Assembly (NCBI GenBank): GCA_011799875.1
Contig: CM022299.1
Span: forward strand, 215,883,018 to 215,947,017
DNA from: Thinopyrum elongatum
Taxonomy: Eukaryota; Streptophyta; Magnoliopsida; Poales; Poaceae
DNA: 64,000 nucleotides
Direction: 5' to 3'
How positions within the stretch are numbered: the stretch's first letter is position 1; each line of letters opens with the position of its first letter. A model generated the notes under the pieces. The model made no database searches. It was given only the letters and a program-made list of their open reading frames with translations, and was not told where the DNA came from. Below are positions 10,716-22,367 of the stretch, piece after piece. Position numbers and translations under genes: made by a program.

Positions 10716-11935
10716 CTACTCCTCTCTCATAGGACCTACTACCCCCCAAGGTAAAATGGCATAAAACAAGATAGGCCCTGACTCTCCATTATGGAGAATG
10801 GAAACTATCCTGTCTCCAATTCTTGCACTTCGCACAATGTTGGTTCCAAGTAGCTCCCTACGATTGTCCATACATTTTTTCCAATCTTTGATTGTCATGT
10901 CTTCATCGGTTTTAGAAATCCGGTATGAATAGCAGTGAAGCCTAGGATGACCTGGCCGTAAGCTCATAACATCAAGGCGACCTTTCGAAAACATCAGATC
11001 AGGCACACAATCCTTCGGGATTTTCTGTTGAAAAACATAGTAATAATGTCGTAGTTAGCAATGTAGTTTAGCTTTAGAAGAATTTATGCAAAAGATGCAG
11101 GGATGTTGTAATAGTAAAAAATCTTACCATGCCATCTCCATAGATGTTACCGTAGTTCAACACGTGCACCAGTGGCACGTATTGACCATAATGTGCAGGA
11201 GTTTAATAATTGATATTGTAATTCTCAACATCAATAATAAATGAGATAAGATGATCTTTCTCCTGATAAGTTAATTCTGCGCCATCGGTGTAGTAGGTTC
11301 CGTCTACCATCTTCCGTACATTTTTTGAAGAATGAAAATAAGCTATCAATGGAAATAAGCTGTCAACTATTTTGAAATAAACAATATAAACTACTTAATA
11401 AATATGTTTGAGAAACTCACATAGCGGTAGAATTGGAAGCGTATCAACAAGGACCCAAATGTCCATATTCTCTTCGTCGATGTAAGGATCACCAAGATCC
11501 AATGTGACAAGCATACCCTCATGAAAATCATACGCCTTGCAAAGTGCTTCCCATTTCGGGCAAACAAAATGGTATACGCTCTCAGAATTGTGTAGATTTA
11601 CAGCAAAATCATAACCATGATGGGTCCTTAGGTGAACTATCTTCGTCTCCATATTTTCATGATCTTCAAAATCCAGCTTCTCCAAGACATAGCATCTTGC
11701 ATGGCATGGGATAAGCTAGTCGAATTGTAAAAGACGGAAATTACACGTTGAAGAAGCAGAAGTCATGCTTAATTATGAAAAAACACTTGTCGTCATTGTG
11801 TATCGTTTCAACATCGAAGGTATCCTGGAGCTTAATACTGAAGCGCCAACCTTGTACCAGGTGAGGCCTGTCGCACAGACCCCGGTCGTCGCCGCACCAG
11901 TCGCACTCCGGGAGCATATCATCGTCGGATGACAT
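10716..11935 (-). pseudogene. CACTA-borne gene with two B3-like (pseudobarrel) segments, decayed, spliced
   Basis: On the minus strand an acidic, cysteine-containing N-terminus (MSSDDDMLPECDWCGDDRG, start at 11935) runs into a B3-like segment. That segment includes KIVHLRTHHGYDF, VCPKWEALCKAYDFHEGM, LVTLDLGDP and IWVLVDTLP, ending at a GTGAGT donor (11415-11420). A middle exon of about 11127-11310 (YGQYVPLVHVLNYGNIYGDGM) ends at a GTAAGA donor. After the acceptor CAG at 11025 comes a second B3-like segment (KIPKDCVPDLMF, MTIKDWKKCM, ARIGDRIVSILHNGE), ending at 10716. In-frame stops at 11213-11215, near 11715 and at the end of the N-terminal exon show it is dead. Fold assignment is by pattern only; known B3 proteins bind DNA. 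It resembles hypothetical genes carried by grass CACTA elements and need not be a host gene. Confidence 0.6.
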
Positions 11936-12000
11936 TTCCTATGTTCATAATTTAAAGATTAAACTTCTAAAATCTGGTGCGGTTAGAACAACTTAGCTTG

Positions 12001-13358
12001 ATATGCTTGCTGTAGTTTCCCGCCTCACGAGGGTGCACCTCTCCAGCAACATCTGGCGAAGTTTTCTTCTTAACGACTCAGGAGCCATTGGGCTTCAGGA
12101 GGCATTGTATAGCTGCAGAATTATTAGAAAACTTCACATGGTGTCATGCCCTTCCTTGCGCGAGCCCCCGAGCGTGGGTTGGTTGTGGCTGGTGCACCGC
12201 GTCACGATGCCCGGAGGCACAGACTTGAGAAGGTACGCGTGCCCATGAGCTCATTTGAGAGCGTCTCGCAAGGATTTAAGGACCGAAGCTCTGGGGCAAC
12301 AGGACTTCGGTGAGGTGTGGTCGCGGCGAGCGACCGCCAAGCGCACACACCCACCTAGCCCCCGCGCGCGGGACGTGCGAGGAGGAGCAACGAGCAATTG
12401 CCGCTCTTCCTGGGACAAGGCTGGAGAGGCGAACGAACAAGAGGAAAAGAAAGTTCCAGCTCTGGCAAACGAGAAACGCGAAAACTTCAAATTCCATTAA
12501 GAAGTTGCAAACAAACTACAGAAAGCAAGCAAAAGAACAGCCGTGTCCGGCACCTAGCCTAGTCTTCTCACCAGTGGGGAGCAAAGTGCTACCACTAGGA
12601 CGTGGGAGGGAGCCCCCATGAGGCCCGCGGGTGACACTCAGGAGACTCTGGGGCGTGTACAGCCCCACTCATTATTACGTGAGAGTGTCACGAGCGGAGA
12701 CCTTCACAGGCGCGGGGCCTTGCTTCACGTCGCCTGACGAGGGCCCCGCCTTGCGCCTCCCCCGACCACCGTTGGGGTGTCCGGAAACCAGGACGAAACC
12801 AAGGGGCAAGGGGGACGCTAGCGGTGCCCTCGGCGACCGCAGGTCACGAGCGGAGACCTTCACAGGCGTGGGGCCTTGCTCATGGGCGAGTTGAGGAACA
12901 CTCCCCGCCCCCTGGGCAGGAACCCTGCTCCGCGCATCCCCCAGCCACCGTTGGGCATCCGGAAACCAGGACAGGACCAAGGGGCAAGGGGCCACGCGAG
13001 CGGTGGCGAGGGGGCTGTGGGCCTCCTCCGGGGGAGAGGGCTCGCCGGTGCCTTCCCCAGGAGAAGACCCGCTTCTGGCTTGCACACATCGGGGTGGGGG
13101 TGGCGCCGCTCGTAGCCTGACTCCGGAGGTTCCTGCGAGTTAGTCAAGGGAAGAGAACATAGCACATAGACGCGCCTGCAGTCCTGCCGTTGATCTTTCT
13201 GCAAGAAGATGAAGGCACTGGGGATCTGGTGAGGTGACGTGCGCGGGGCGGCCGTGAGGCAGAGCTCGATCTCTCAGATTTGTCAGCATTGCAGGGACGG
13301 ACCCGAGCACAAGCGCCGTGCCAGCATGTGTAGCCCCCGTTGCGGAATGAGCAAGAGG
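12001..13358 (-). other. 3' non-coding region of element B, with an internal duplication
   Basis: GC-rich sequence without a supported gene; open frames on both strands overlap extensively and lack recognisable domains. It contains the duplicated block at 12687-13015 and a run of AAACTACAGAAAGCAAGCAAAAG near 12515, which resembles the region between pol and the 3' LTR in related elements. The junction with CACTA-1 near 12000 is an abrupt change from AT-rich to GC-rich sequence. Confidence 0.55.
12687..13015. repeat. Imperfect tandem duplication, period 156 bp
   Basis: GTCACGAGCGGAGACCTTCA starts at 12687 and again at 12843. Each copy continues with CAGGCG(C/T)GGGGCCTTGCT and later shares CCACCGTTGGG, CCGGAAACCAGGAC and ACCAAGGGGCAAGGGG. 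The second copy carries extra bases in its middle. Confidence 0.8.
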
Positions 13359-13868
13359 CTAGCACCGTTGCTGAAGAGATGTTGGAGTAGCTGAAGACGC
13401 GTGCTGCAGAAGTCTCTCCTCATGAGCCGCCCAGGCCCTAAACCTCGGGAGGCTCTGGGGGCCCCGGGCGCTTGCGAGGATCCATCTCCTCAGCTGACAG
13501 GATTGCTGGCTTCTGGCCTCATTAGCCGCCAGGACGCCCCGCATGTGGCGCTGGAATGCAGCAGCTGCGCTCGGCAAGCCCAAAGGCATGCGAACATAGC
13601 TGTGAGGGGGACCCTCGCATCGGCCAGCGTGGGACGGCCAGAAGCGCTCCTGGGATGCGGCCCTATTGAGCCCTGGGATGTTGACGCAGATGCGCAGCTC
13701 GCTGTCCTCGCAGGGACAAGGAGCCGTGCCGGGTGGTGGGTGATGGTCGCCTCGCATAGCTCTTGCCTCCTGAAGCTCCTTGATTGCCTTGGTGATGAAC
13801 TCCTGAGCACCTGGTACCACGCGCCTTGTGCCCTCCTGGCGGAAGCGCGCGCTGAAGCACGCCTCCAC
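13359..13868 (-). pseudogene. Reverse transcriptase N-terminal stump of element B
   Basis: Fragments of the RT start are readable: RRVVPGAQEFITKAIKELQEA, then ELRICVNIPGLN (normally an IDF-LN type motif) and VRMPLGLPSAAAAFQRHM. Intervening residues are compressed or scrambled, so internal deletions have occurred. The sequence ends before the catalytic Y-DD box. It follows the gag-protease frame with a shift. Nothing of RNase H or integrase follows. Confidence 0.7.
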
Positions 13869-13967
13869 ATGGTGCCCAAGCGCCTCCCTCGTGACGTTGG
13901 CCAGGTCAGAGACCCTCCAAAGGAGAACCCCCGAGCCCAGCCTGAGAGGGGCACCGGGCGCGCCTTC

Positions 13968-16448
13968 CTATGCGAGAGAGAGAGGCGCCCCGTCAGTGGG
14001 CGCAGGGCCTGAGGTGGTGCCGCTGGACACCCCGCTCTCCTGAGGCCCTTGGCGGGGCAGCTGCTTCTTCTTCTTGGGGACATCCTCAGGAGGGTAAACG
14101 CCGCCTTCATCGTCTGGGTTCTCGACCGCCGCAGCCTGGTAGGCGCGCTCGAGAGAGCACACCGCGTCCTTCTCCTCGCAGGCGACCGTGATGATGCCGC
14201 AGCTCCCTGGCATCTTGAGGACATTGTAACCATGATGAGTCACCGCCATGAACTTGGCCAGGGCCGGATACCCAAGGATGGCATTGTATGGAAGGCGAAT
14301 GTGGGCGACGTCGAAGTCGATGAGCTCGGTGCGGTAGTTGTCACGCTTGCCGAAGGTGACAGGGAGGTGGATCTGCCCTATCGGGGTGGTGGAGCCGTCG
14401 GTCACTCCTGAGAAAGGCTTGGTAGGCTGCAGCTGGTCATAGGGCACCTGGAGTCGGTCGAATGTCTCGATGGAGAGAACGTTGAGCCCCGCACCGCCAT
14501 CGATGAGGGTCTTGGTGACGAACACGTTGCTGATGGTAGGCGAGCAGAGCATCGGGAGAGCGCCGGCAGTTGCCGCGCACTTGAGCTGATCGGATGAGCT
14601 GAAGGTGATGGTGCACTTGGACCACCTGAGCGGTCGCGTTGCCTCGAGCTTGGGGAGGGCCGCGTTCACCTCACGGGCAAACTGCTTGAAGATGCGATGA
14701 GAGGCAGGGGCCTGAGCGCCGCCCAGGATGCAGGCGATGGCACGAGGCTCCTGGAAGCCCCCAGCCCCCTCGTCCTGGTGGTGGTCGTCATTCCTTCTTG
14801 GTGGTGGCGGCAGCGGAGGAAGGCCAGCGTTGCCCTGAGGACGGTCCTCACGAGGCTGGTCCCTCCAGGGGCCCTCGCGAGGCTGGCCCTGCCAGCGGTC
14901 CTCACGAGGCTGATCGCGCCATTTTTGGCGGGGGTCGCGGCCGTCCCAGAATCCTCCACCTCGGCCTCCTCCGCGGTTGTAGCCTCGGTCGCTGCACTCG
15001 GGGCGACGTCCGAGGCACCCGTCGCGGATGGCCCTGAGCTCCTGGCAGTCGTTGGTGTTGTGGTTGTGCACGTTGTGGAAGACGCAGAACGGGCGGCTGC
15101 CCTTGGATGACTCTGGGTGGTCGCAGTCGCGCTTCATCTCTGGCTCGGCCACGAGCATGGCCGGTCCCTTGCACTTCACGTCCTTGGCTTTGGCCTTCTT
15201 GTCTTCTGGGTCAGCCCCTGGGAGCTCTAGGAGAGAGAGGCAACCTTCCTCAGCTCTCGCACACTTGGTTGCCATGTTGAACATCTCCAGAGCCATGCAC
15301 AGGTCCTCATGTATGGCGAGCTCCTCCTTCATCTTGACGTCGCAGATGCCATCAGTGAACGTCGAGATGATGGCCTCATCCGACACCTTGGGGATCTTGA
15401 GGCGGACGCTGTTGAAGCGCTGGATGTACTTCTGCAAGGTCTCTCCTGGCTGCTGCTTGATGCACCACAGGTCACCCACAGCCGGTGGACGGTCGCGAGT
15501 GCCCTGGAAGTTGGCGACGAAACGCTCTAGCATTTCGTCCCAGGAGGAGATCGATCCCACTAGCAGGTTCAGGAGCCACGAGCGCGCACCATCCTTGAGG
15601 GCCATGGGAAACCAGTTTGCCATAACCTTCTCATCGCCGTTGGCTGCCTCGATGCTCAGCTTGTAGAGCTGCAGGAACTCGGCAGGGTCGGGGGTGCCAT
15701 CGTAGCACGGAGGCAGGTCAGGCTTGAACTTCCCCGGCCAGACGACGCTACGAAGCTCCGGAGTGAACGCGCGGCAACCCGTTGTGGTCACGGGAGCCCG
15801 TTGTGGAGGTGGAGCCTCGTCTTGGCGCTCGCGCACCACCGCTGCAGGCGGCGCGCGGTCTTGATGTGGCGGTGCTGTGAGTGCACGAGCATCTTCTTGC
15901 GGCCGCTGCACCACCTGTCAGCTTTCGTCTTCACGCGCCGACGCCCTGCGCGGCGGGTCGCGCCGTGGGGCCTCACGCCTTGGCCCGAGGGCAACGTCTT
16001 GACGGGGAGGTGGAGGAGGTGCTCCGTGGGCTACGTCACCCGCAGCAGGCGGCGGGTGAGGCAGCGAGCGAGACGGTGCAGGAGAGTCCCCGGCGACGCT
16101 GACAAGCTCGGCGATGCGGTCCAGCCAGTCTTCGTAGAGGTCGTCAATGGGGCGGTAGCGCAGGAGCTCGGGCGCCATGAGCAACGCAGCCTGCGCGTTC
16201 GCCGGCCCGCGACAAGCATGAGACAACGAACCAGCCGGAGTCAGCGACGGGGTGGCGGTGCGTCCATCCCGCCGCACAGAAGGGTGCGACGACGAAGCTT
16301 GCTGCTCGTGCCCCGTGGGGCCGGTGGCGGCGTTCGCAACCGGAGACAGGGGACGGCGAGGGCAGCCGTCACCCGCAGGCGCTGTCTGCGCGACGCGGGC
16401 GGCGAGGGCGGCCCGGTGCTCAGCACGAGCTCCACGAGCGTCAGCCAT
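13968..16448 (-). pseudogene. Gag-protease of element B, 827-codon frame with one stop
   Basis: The ATG at 16448 (MADARGARAEHRAALAARV) opens a frame that runs to the stop at 13968 and is broken only once, by TGA at 15918-15920. Domains in order: a Pro/Ala/Arg-rich N-terminus; the capsid with FTPELRSVVWPGKFKPD, KDGARSWLLNLLVGSISSWDE (about 15530-15610), PGETLQKYIQRFNSV and MKEELAIHEDL; a knuckle-like CVFHNVHNHNTNDCQE (about 15050-15090); and a repetitive linker of DQPRED/GQPREG units (about 14830-14930). The protease has TLIDGGAGLNVLSIE (about 14480-14530) and NAILGYPALAKFMAV (about 14250). The gag packages element RNA and the protease matures it. The single stop could be a CGA-to-TGA change. 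Confidence 0.8.
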
Positions 16449-16501
16449 GGAAGCGGTGGAGCGGCGGTGGATCGACCGGCGGGGGAGAGGCTCCGACGCA
16501 G

Positions 16502-16518
16502 CCCTACCTGGCACGCCA
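16502..16518 (-). promoter_or_regulatory. Primer binding site of element B
   Basis: The minus strand reads TGGCGTGCCAGGTAGGG two bases downstream of the LTR end (LTR begins at 16521 in plus coordinates). TGG followed by a tRNA-3'-end complement next to an LTR is the expected minus-strand primer site. Confidence 0.7.
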
Positions 16519-16520
16519 AA

Positions 16521-17437
16521 TGTTGGATTTCGGGTTCCGCAAACCCTTGAGAGGTTTGAACTCTGGGGTGCGTGCGAAGAACTTGTCCTCCCCAGTCTGC
16601 CTACTCGCTAATCTCACAGCCTAGCTCGACGAACTGTAAGGAAAAGAGACACAGCAGTTTACCCAGGTTCGGGCCACCTTGCGGTGTAAAACCCTACTCC
16701 TGCTTTGTGGTGGATTGGCCTCGAGGGCTGAGGATGAACTAGCATAGTGGCGAACAGCCTCAGGAGGAGAGGTGTTCTTGAGCTCGAGTGAGCTGGTGAG
16801 TGAGGGTGATCTGGATGATCTGTCCTCCACTTGTCTTCCCCTCAACCTGTCTTCTCCTTTCTATGGTGGTGGCTAAGTCCTATTTATAGTGGCCTTGGTC
16901 CTCTTCCCAAATGAAAGGCGGGAAGGGATCCCACAACGGCCAAATTTGAAGGGAGACAACTAGTACATGCTATCTTGACAAAAGTAGTCTTTGCCTGCAA
17001 AAGCCTCTTGTTGTGACGCCATGGTGGGCTCGGTGATGACCTCCATCCTGCCGTCCTGGCGGTCCTGTTCTTGTTGCACGGGAATGGAAACCTTTGGCCG
17101 ATTCCTTGGGACTCTGCGCCTGCTCTTGCCTCTTTAGTACCAAAGAGGAAACTAGTACACTGCGCCCGCTGGCGCCCGCCTGGCCTTGGTCGTCATGGCT
17201 CACGTCATCCGGACCTCACGAGGTGAGGCTTGCATAGAGATCTCCGCTCCTCGGGAGCCAGCCTGAGGAGGCCGCTCCTCGTGGAGGTCTTGGTGTCATC
17301 CGCCACGCGAGGCTTGGCCCCTCGCGATGGTCTTGAGTTGTTGTTGCTGAAGCTGGGCCGTACCAGGCCGTCGATGGAGCCACGCCGTGGGTCGCAGCCA
17401 GGCAAGTCTGGGTACCCCCGTTCCCAGAACGCTGACA
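16521..17437 (-). repeat. 5' LTR of element B (917 bp) with TATA-like box
   Basis: On the minus strand the LTR begins TGTCAGCGTTCTGGGAAC and ends GGAACCCGAAATCCAACA next to the primer site. The end at 17437 is set by comparison with 26430-26460 in element I, whose related sequence (acgggtaccatcc) continues where this LTR stops. A CTATAAATAG site on the minus strand (16880-16889) is a plausible TATA box. No second copy is present in the window. Confidence 0.75.
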
Positions 17438-17919
17438 ACGGGTACCGTCCATACCAACACTTTCCAAGGAATTTATTATTTGACAACATAAAGTAAATTT
17501 ATTTTTCATTTCGGGACTGGGCATCCCTATTACCGCCGTACTCTCGTGCAATGACAAGTGAATAAACACTCATCTTGAGAATAACACATCTAGAATGGAA
17601 AATATTGGCCACCCTGCCGCTTCATGAGCGATACGGGCACACAAAAAGGAAATTTATTTTGAAAATTAGAGTTGGCACATACAAATTTACTTAGAACGGC
17701 ACGGAAATACCACATATAGGTAGGTATGGTGGTCTCATATGGCAAAACTGGGTTTAAGGATTTTGGATGCACAAGTAGTATTACCACTTAGTACGAATGG
17801 AGTCTAGCAAATAGATTGAGAAGCAACCAACCAAGAAACGTAAATTCTCATAAACGATCATTAAGCATAACTAACACCGAAAAATGCACCATAAGTAGGA
17901 TGTAATTTCATTGCATAAC
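17438..17919 (-). other. 3' internal fragment of element D, non-coding
   Basis: No gene is supported. The fragment matches 26440-26900 of element I, with shared words such as ctgggcatcc, ctcgtg-aatgacaagtgaat, ataggtaggtatggtgg and ctcatatgg. It ends at the 5-bp target copy ataac (17915-17919) of solo LTR K. Confidence 0.75.
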
Positions 17920-20900
17920 TGTGGGGACCCCGACTTACACAGTCGAAGCCACCGAATGCATGTGTACAGTGATCCCAGAGATCAATGCTCACTGAACACA
18001 CAGAAACTGAATAACAAGAGTCTTACATCCAGTACATACCATCTTACACAGGTTATGACGATTATGGTCAAGTCTTGAGTATATCATCGCAGCGGAAATC
18101 TTCGTCGACAACTTGGACCCATGCCATCTGCCTTAACCCTACAGGCATTCTGACTGGGAAAGCGTCCTAGCTCGCACGATCGTCACCAAAGAACTCTTCT
18201 TCATATTCCTATTCTTCGAGGCTTGGCCAAGTAAATAGCCAGGGACAAGCCAGTGAGTACGTTTGAATGTACTCGCAAGCAACCCAAGAGTGATAACAGA
18301 ATAATTATGCAAGGCTCTACTACTAAATTGGCATTTTTGGTGTAAAGCTAGTTTTTCTCATGCAAGTATGATCAACACTTATTAAAGTCATGAATGCGTC
18401 TGCAACAAGTATCAGGAGGTTACAGACATCAACATCGAGGAAGAGTTGAGAACAACTCATGCTCAAGCTCATCGTGACTTCCTCACGAATCACATCAACA
18501 ATATTACCAAATTGTGTTGTTTTTTAGAAACATATGGACATAGTCTAAGCAGCACTACCCAACTGTCCTTGACCGTGGACACGGCTATTCAAATAGTTTG
18601 ACACTCTGCGGAGGTTGCACACTTTACCCACAAGACCCGGGGAACTTCCGTGTCATCGACGACCCGCGGTACCTCAAGTACCCGGGGTAAGCACCCAATC
18701 ACTACCTTTCCCTAGCCGTGACTAACATAGAGTCCACTCGATTGGTAGCAGCCCCCGTGCCAAACATTGTCACATAATAAATTTTTGTGGAGCCACGCTC
18801 CCTTATTCATCACATAATCACAAGCACGGGGTACCAACGGTGTGTCCGGTGTCCTGTAAAAACAGTCATGGCCACCTATCCAAGCACGACCCCGTCCCAA
18901 GAGTGACCACGCCACTCCCGTCACTAGTAATGCGGGCATCCATGCTAGCACGAACTAGGTAATCAATAATGCCCTTTCCCATATAAGGGTAGAGTGGTTG
19001 TGCATGTTTGGTTGGGACGGTCGACAAATCTTAAATCTAATCCGTCTCTGTAAACAACACTTTCATCAAGCCTCGCTACACTACTTCTCCACCAAGTAGT
19101 GACCTAGTTCATCATCATCTCCCAGAGGCATTAGTGGCACCCACTGGGTTTATTTGCAAGTATGTCAAACCACACTTGTGCCTTTCCATGCGTAGCCAAC
19201 TACTATATCATATTTCTACAACCCACCAACACGACTCTAAACAAGGATAGAGTCATGAACAATGCAAGTATCGACGGGGTATGCAACGGAAGCAAGCCTA
19301 GCAAGGTTACCATTCAAGATATTATGCATTCGATGAAACAACGAAAAATGCTATTATGATGTAAAATGTTTCATCATGGTCAAAGGGCTGCTTGCCTGGC
19401 TCTGGAAGGTCTTCAATCCTTCTGGTCCATCTCTGAGTATTCTGTCTACTTCGTCAACTAACGTCAGAAACAATCACAATAAGCAACATAACAAGGCAAA
19501 AACAAAAGTGCTCTAAAAATGTGAGTTGGACTTCTCTAGGATACCCTTGGTCATATGAAAAATGACCAAATTGATTTCATTGGAATTGGATCAGTAGATA
19601 TTTTTCAACATTTCAATATGATGGAATCAAGGGATTTATGGATTTGTACAGAAACATATTTTTGAAAAATGAGCAAAGGCATCCATTTAACAAGGAATGA
19701 TTTTTGAAGCATCTAGGAGTTGGTTTCACTGGATTTGGAGTTCAAATGATTTTCCTATAAATTTGCAAATTTGGCAATATATGGAGAAATGGACCAATAT
19801 TTCATGTGTTATAGAAAGTATTGTGAAAAATGTTCAAAAACTAACTTTTGAACTTATAAGTATCGAGGAATTTGAATCATGGCATTTGAATAAAAAATGG
19901 GCTCTCTGTGATTTTCTGAAGTTTATCACAGAAATGGAAAAATGGGATTTCATAAATATTTGTGAAGGAAGTTTTTCTAGAAAAATGTGCAAATAGCACG
20001 AAGTGATAGATCATGAATTTAGGAACTACTAAAAATTTGAATCATCAAATTTGGAGTTCTAATGAATTGATTATGGATTTTAGAAGCTTACTGAAAAAGA
20101 AGAAGGAAAAAGTTTAGGTCATACCTAAAGTGCGCACTAGGCGTTAGCTAGCCACTGGGCTGGCCCAGTGGCTCAGCCGCGTGCGGGAAGGGGCCACGTC
20201 GAAGGCGGGTTTCGGGAAGACGCTTTCGCTGCAGGGAGACGGTTCCAGAGGAATCTGTGTCCACTTAACTCGTGGGCCCGGCCCTCAGGGTCACTTACAC
20301 CCGGGGCCCACCGGGCTTTCTCTCTCCTTCTCTCGCCTCCTTCTTCTTCCTCCCGATAGGGGACAGAGGAGGGCACCGGCCGCCGTGGTTCCGGCCGCTC
20401 CGCTGCGCCGGACGGCGTGCCAGTGGTCTGGGCGGATGCCCCACTCCACGCTGCGCTCGGGGGTGGCCGCGTTGGACGCGGGGGCAACCAGGAGCGAGCA
20501 GCTCGACGGGAGGGCGAACGGCGACATCTGGCAAGAGGGGTTCTGGGGTTGCGGGGCGCTAGAGGAGGAGGTAAAGGGCGGAGAAGCCTCGCCGGTGTGC
20601 GGTGGCTCCATTGGTGTTCAAAGGAGGGGAGGGGAGGCTTCGGTTTGCGGGAATTCGGGCGGAGACTGACGGTGGCACCTCGGCCATGGAGGGAGCAGGA
20701 GGGCACGAGAGGGAGAGGGAGTGTGTCTGAGGGGTTGCTGGGGGAGAGGGAGAGCGAGGAGAGGCCAGAGCAGAGCTCGGGAGGGCCTCTAAGTAGGGGG
20801 GCCGCGGTGCACCATGGGCAGCGTCCACGGGCGCGCTCGGGTGAGCTCGTGGAGGGGAGAGGAGAGAGGTTTATGAAGGGGCCGGCAGCGTGCCGTGTTC

Positions 20901-22367
20901 TGGATGCCGAGGCGGCCTCGGGAGACACGAGGGAGGCAGCCGAGGCGGTCGGGCGGCTCGGGCAGAGAGCAGCTACAGTGTTTGGCCGCACTGTAGCGTG
21001 CTCCAGAGCGCGCCTTTGGCCGGCATGGTCATTTTTTTGGTGTCTAGCTCGTGGCCACCAGTGTCTAGGAGATAGAGAGGGTACTAAACAAAGGGCTTGG
21101 AGCATTGGATGCTCTGGGGTTTCTCTGGAGTGAGAAAGAGAAAAATTGCTGCTGTCCAGAGGTGAAAAGTGGGGGTTTCACCCCTCAATTATTTATCTAG
21201 GGAGGAGTGGAAGCTACTGGAGGTGGAAGATGACTTGTGTAAGTTGTGGTAAAAATTTGAGGTGAAGGGGAAGAGCAAAAAGGGTCAAAATGATGATTTT
21301 GGCAAAGTGCCAGAAGGTGTTTGATAATGTTTTGGGCAAGTAAATGAATTCTACTTGACATGATATTTAACAGGATCAAATGGAATATGGAAATGAGGTT
21401 GGTCACCAAGTTTGAGTCGATTTGGAGAAAGTTTCCAATGTAACTTTGGCAAACCCTAGAAATCAACAGAAATGGGTTTTCCAAGATTTAGTCATGCAAA
21501 TCTATTCTTCTTGATGCACCACTTGGTTTAGTGTCATCATTTGTGGATTAGAGCATGTCCACAAAATTTGGGATCAAAAGGAGATAGTTGGTAATGTAGA
21601 GTTGCTCAAATTTGGTTCTGGACAAAGATGGTTTTGGGGCACTTTTGTCAACCAAAACCATTTTGATTTGATGGAAACTTATCATCACTTTAGGCAGATG
21701 TGACTTGCTAGAATTTTCCTGGATTTATTTGACAATATTTCTTACAGAAATATTTCAAATACTTGAATTATGCAGAAATGGTTTTGGAGGGTTTTGTCCA
21801 ATATTTTGAACATGACCATGTGTTGAAACTCATATATATGGAAAATAAATGTCCACTGAGTTTTCTTAAATTTTCTCAAATATTTTTGAAGCTTTAAAAT
21901 AATTTTAACCTATTAAAGACCATTTCTGGCCTTAAGAAAAAGCCTTTAAATAAAATAGCAAAATAACTTTTAAAATAATACTTTTGTGGTTTATTGGGGT
22001 CCTATATCTAGTAGGAGTCAAATATGCCTTTTGAAAGATTTTTCACACCCCAAATTAAGTACTTGTAGTTCAAGCCTCAATTCAGGTGGGTTTGGAAAAA
22101 CTAATTTAGAAAATACTTTTTGGCTAAATTATTTTTGTAAGAAAATACTATTATATCCTATACACATGGCATGATCATTGGGCAAAGTTTTGGATCAAGG
22201 AGAAAGAGTATAAGAGTTGGAGGATTTATTTGATTTTTAGAGCACTCGCAAACAGCACACAAAAATCCAATCAAGCACAGTCCAAAACACTCAAAAGTTG
22301 TTGTCAAACCACATTTTATCATGATTTATTAGCTTAATTGTTGTGGCATGAAAATCAGGGTGTGACA
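17920..22367. repeat. Solo LTR K, 4448 bp, with 5-bp target duplication
   Basis: The plus strand starts TGTGGGGACCCCGACTTACA and ends AAAATCAGGGTGTGACA. Five bases, ATAAC, flank it on both sides (17915-17919 and 22368-22372). On the minus strand it begins TGTCACACCCTGATTTT, the same start as the LTR of chromovirus F at 61580, and the two align over most of 19570-22367. No internal sequence or second LTR is present, so it is a solo LTR left by recombination between the two LTRs of one insertion. The part at about 20150-21130 is GC-rich and full of overlapping open frames without recognisable domains. The rest is AT-rich. Confidence 0.9.

Larger units (their letters stand above)
9161..12000. 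mobile_element. CACTA-1 transposon, one terminus and internal part; far end missing
   Basis: The element starts with CACTACTAGGGAAAAGCCTA at 9161, directly inside the gag of element A; the three bases before it (agc) are the candidate 3-bp target copy. The first 230 bases are full of TAGTAGCG / CAGTAGCG subterminal repeats, a hallmark of this superfamily. The body holds a B3-like pseudogene. No reciprocal ...TAGTAGTG end is present before element B material takes over near 12000, so one end has been lost. No transposase is seen. The right boundary is approximate, within about 20 bases. Confidence 0.75.
12001..17437 (-). mobile_element. Gypsy element B (Tat-like), 5' LTR, gag-protease, RT stump and 3' tail; 3' LTR missing
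   Basis: The element reads leftward from its 5' LTR (16521-17437). It continues through a primer site, gag-protease and a short RT stump, then non-coding sequence to about 12000, where CACTA-1 begins. Most of RT and all of RNase H and integrase are absent, so the element has suffered a large internal deletion. Its right edge lies in element D; 17438-17442 (acggg) is the candidate target copy. The matching left end is not found. Its family differs from A and E: the LTR termini are TGTTGG/CTGACA and the gag is of another sub-type. Confidence 0.8.

Noticed and set aside
14697..16611. Plus-strand ORFs of 137, 212 and 249 aa
   Set aside because: Shadows of the minus-strand gag of element B.
20168..21133. 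Several overlapping 60-310 aa ORFs on both strands
   Set aside because: GC-rich part of solo LTR K; frames overlap in all directions, lack domains, and the region is interrupted differently in the F copy.
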